DNA of 41,261 bases from Chara braunii (lineage: Eukaryota > Streptophyta > Charophyceae > Charales > Characeae). Made by a program: the position numbers and the translations under genes. Positions 40,316 to 41,261 of the stretch are shown piece after piece (positions within the stretch are counted from its first letter, which is position 1; each line of letters begins with the position of its first letter). The DNA is taken from contig BFEA01001073.1 in NCBI GenBank assembly GCA_003427395.1, forward strand, positions 117,934 through 159,194, read 5' to 3'. A model generated the notes under the pieces. It was not told the origin of the DNA. It did no database searches and saw only the letters and a program-made list of their open reading frames with translations.

Positions 40316-40925
40316 ATGTTTCGACGAGGCTGTCACGAACTGCTTCGACCCGAATTGCTCCGATGGCGGCGGCGTCGGCCGGGGCAAGGTTTTCACTGGC
40401 GATCCTGCACTTGGACGGAGCAGGTTGCCGCCGCCGACAATGCCACGTCATCTTCCGCTAGATTGACACGTCGACTTCGTCTGGCAGCCGCAGTACCTTT
40501 CACGATCGTTCGACGCATTTCCACTGCATCGCGGGGCGAGGGTAAAGGTATTCTTGGCGCTGATTGCGGGATCGTAGTGGGCTCGGAATCGCCAGCAGGA
40601 GCAGCTGACACGTGGCCAATCGCGCGGCAGATGTTGTCGTCCACGTCAGCTTCTGTTGCTGCGGAGACCACGTCAGCATCTGTTGTGGCTAAAGAGACAG
40701 CGGGGGAAGCGACGTCCGTGCCGTCGGGATCGCCGCCTTCTGCGGCAGCGAGAGAAACGATGGCGACCTCGGCTGAAACATCATCGCAAACGACCGCTTC
40801 CCCCGAGGACTCTGCCGACGCTACCGGTAGTAGTAAAGGCGGGGGGGGGTTCTTCAGATTTCTCAAGATAGGCATTGGACTGACGGCGGGAACTGCATGT
40901 ACGGCAGCAGGATACGCCACGTACG
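40316..40925 (+). CDS. First exon of a putative mitochondrial membrane protein (TIM50-like?)
   Basis: An uninterrupted frame from ATG 40316 gives 203 codons to a splice donor TACG/GTAATC at 40925/40926. Residues 1-25 have eight Arg and no acidic run beyond two Glu (MFRRGCHELLRPELLRW). Residues 49-73 are again basic and amphipathic (RLTRRLRLAAAVPFTIVRRI). Both fit a cleavable mitochondrial presequence. Residues 105-178 are a Ser/Thr/Ala/Glu-rich linker. Residues 179-203 form a Gly/Ala-rich membrane helix, FFRFLKIGIGLTAGTACTAA then GYATY, after a KGGGG hinge. This layout (presequence, linker, one membrane span, soluble domain in later exons) fits inner-membrane proteins such as plant TIM50, but the diagnostic domain lies outside the window. 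An alternative start at 40363 (MAAASAGARF) closes after 32 codons. Long frames can arise by chance in CpG-rich DNA. Confidence 0.45.
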
Positions 40926-41261
40926 GTAATCAATTTCGGCCTCCTTCCTCTCTCCTCTCCTCGCTCTCCTCGTCTTCGTTTCGATTTCGCTGTGGCCTGC
41001 TTTATCAGTCTTCTCCTTCTCATCATCCCCCTTTGTTTTCCCTCCCTCTTCTTTCGCTTCCGGAGTCTCCTCCCTTTCTCTCCCTGGTCCCCTCCCTTCC
41101 TCCCCTCCATGTTTCTTCTTGGTCCCTCTCTTGTGAGAGTTCTCTCTCTACTCCCGCTTTTGTGATCCCTGTCTGCACACTCGTTTACGTACTTCGCCTT
41201 CTCTATCGTGCGGTTTGGCGTTCCGTTGTTGCCGCCCCCCTCTCCCCCCCCTTGCTTCTCG
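40926..41261 (+). other. Probable first intron of the 40316 gene (5' part)
   Basis: Begins GTAATC and is strongly pyrimidine-rich (TCCTCTCTCCTCTCCTCGCT). The reading frame from 40316 happens to stay open to the window end, but the translation becomes Ser/Pro/Leu low complexity, so intron is the better reading. The acceptor is not in the window. Confidence 0.45.

Noticed and set aside
40393-40920. 175-residue minus-strand ORF
   Set aside because: Antisense shadow of the plus-strand frame in CpG-rich DNA; it is Ala/Val low complexity, and the plus frame has a better presequence, membrane segment and splice donor.
1-41261. CRISPR array, operon-like or defence-type system
   Set aside because: The window is eukaryotic; the direct repeats found are tandem satellites without unique spacers, and no associated protein genes are present.

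Overview
This is a eukaryotic nuclear window, almost certainly from the green-plant lineage. It holds plant-type LINE retrotransposons with an apurinic endonuclease, a reverse transcriptase and a C-terminal zf-RVT zinc motif. It also holds several short inverted-repeat elements, tRNA-derived SINE-like pieces and many simple repeats. There are two N gaps and two Nextera mate-pair junction adapters, so it is a short-read draft scaffold. A streptophyte (land plant or charophyte alga) fits best, but I cannot fix the species.

Layout. 1-2.4 kb: microsatellites, small tandem duplications, palindromic CATATG-core motifs, tRNA-like fragments and a 31-bp tandem array. 2.4-7.3 kb: AT-rich DNA with a 324-bp inverted-repeat element flanked by an 8-bp target duplication, then a decayed LINE reverse transcriptase split by a 523-bp AT-rich MITE. 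7.3-11.7 kb: no recognisable gene, a few hairpins. 11.7-13.5 kb: a degenerate ~61-bp satellite with a dyad core, interrupted by a second copy of the 8-bp-TSD element, which contains an N gap. 13.5-18.5 kb: tRNA-like piece, then modules combining a short TIR element with 3-base-phased (NAN) sequence and a second copy of the AT-rich MITE.

18.5-24.6 kb: LINE-A on the minus strand, from poly-A tail to ORF1-like sequence, broken by nonsense codons and a frameshift. Adapter sequence is embedded in its 3' UTR. 24.6-30.3 kb: third AT-rich MITE copy, a long polypyrimidine block followed by a polypurine block, a duplicated ~150-bp segment, TIR elements, a tandem SINE-like pair and the second gap. 30.4-38.2 kb: LINE-B, apparently full length on the minus strand (ORF1 with DUF4283-like region and zinc knuckle, ORF2 with EN-RT-zf-RVT), flanked by a 15-bp target duplication and inserted into a foldback repeat. 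38.2-39.5 kb: foldback repeat, TIR element, tRNA-derived SINE and a LINE 3' fragment.

39.5-41.26 kb: the composition becomes GC- and CpG-rich. Here lies the only plausible host gene: a first coding exon on the plus strand encoding an Arg-rich presequence, a low-complexity linker and a Gly/Ala-rich membrane segment, ending at a GT splice donor. It looks like the N-terminus of a mitochondrial inner-membrane protein; a TIM50-like protein is a tentative guess.

The rest of the window is a nested graveyard of mobile elements. I see no operon-like or defence-type system. The most informative content is the insertion structure and the possible new non-autonomous element families.
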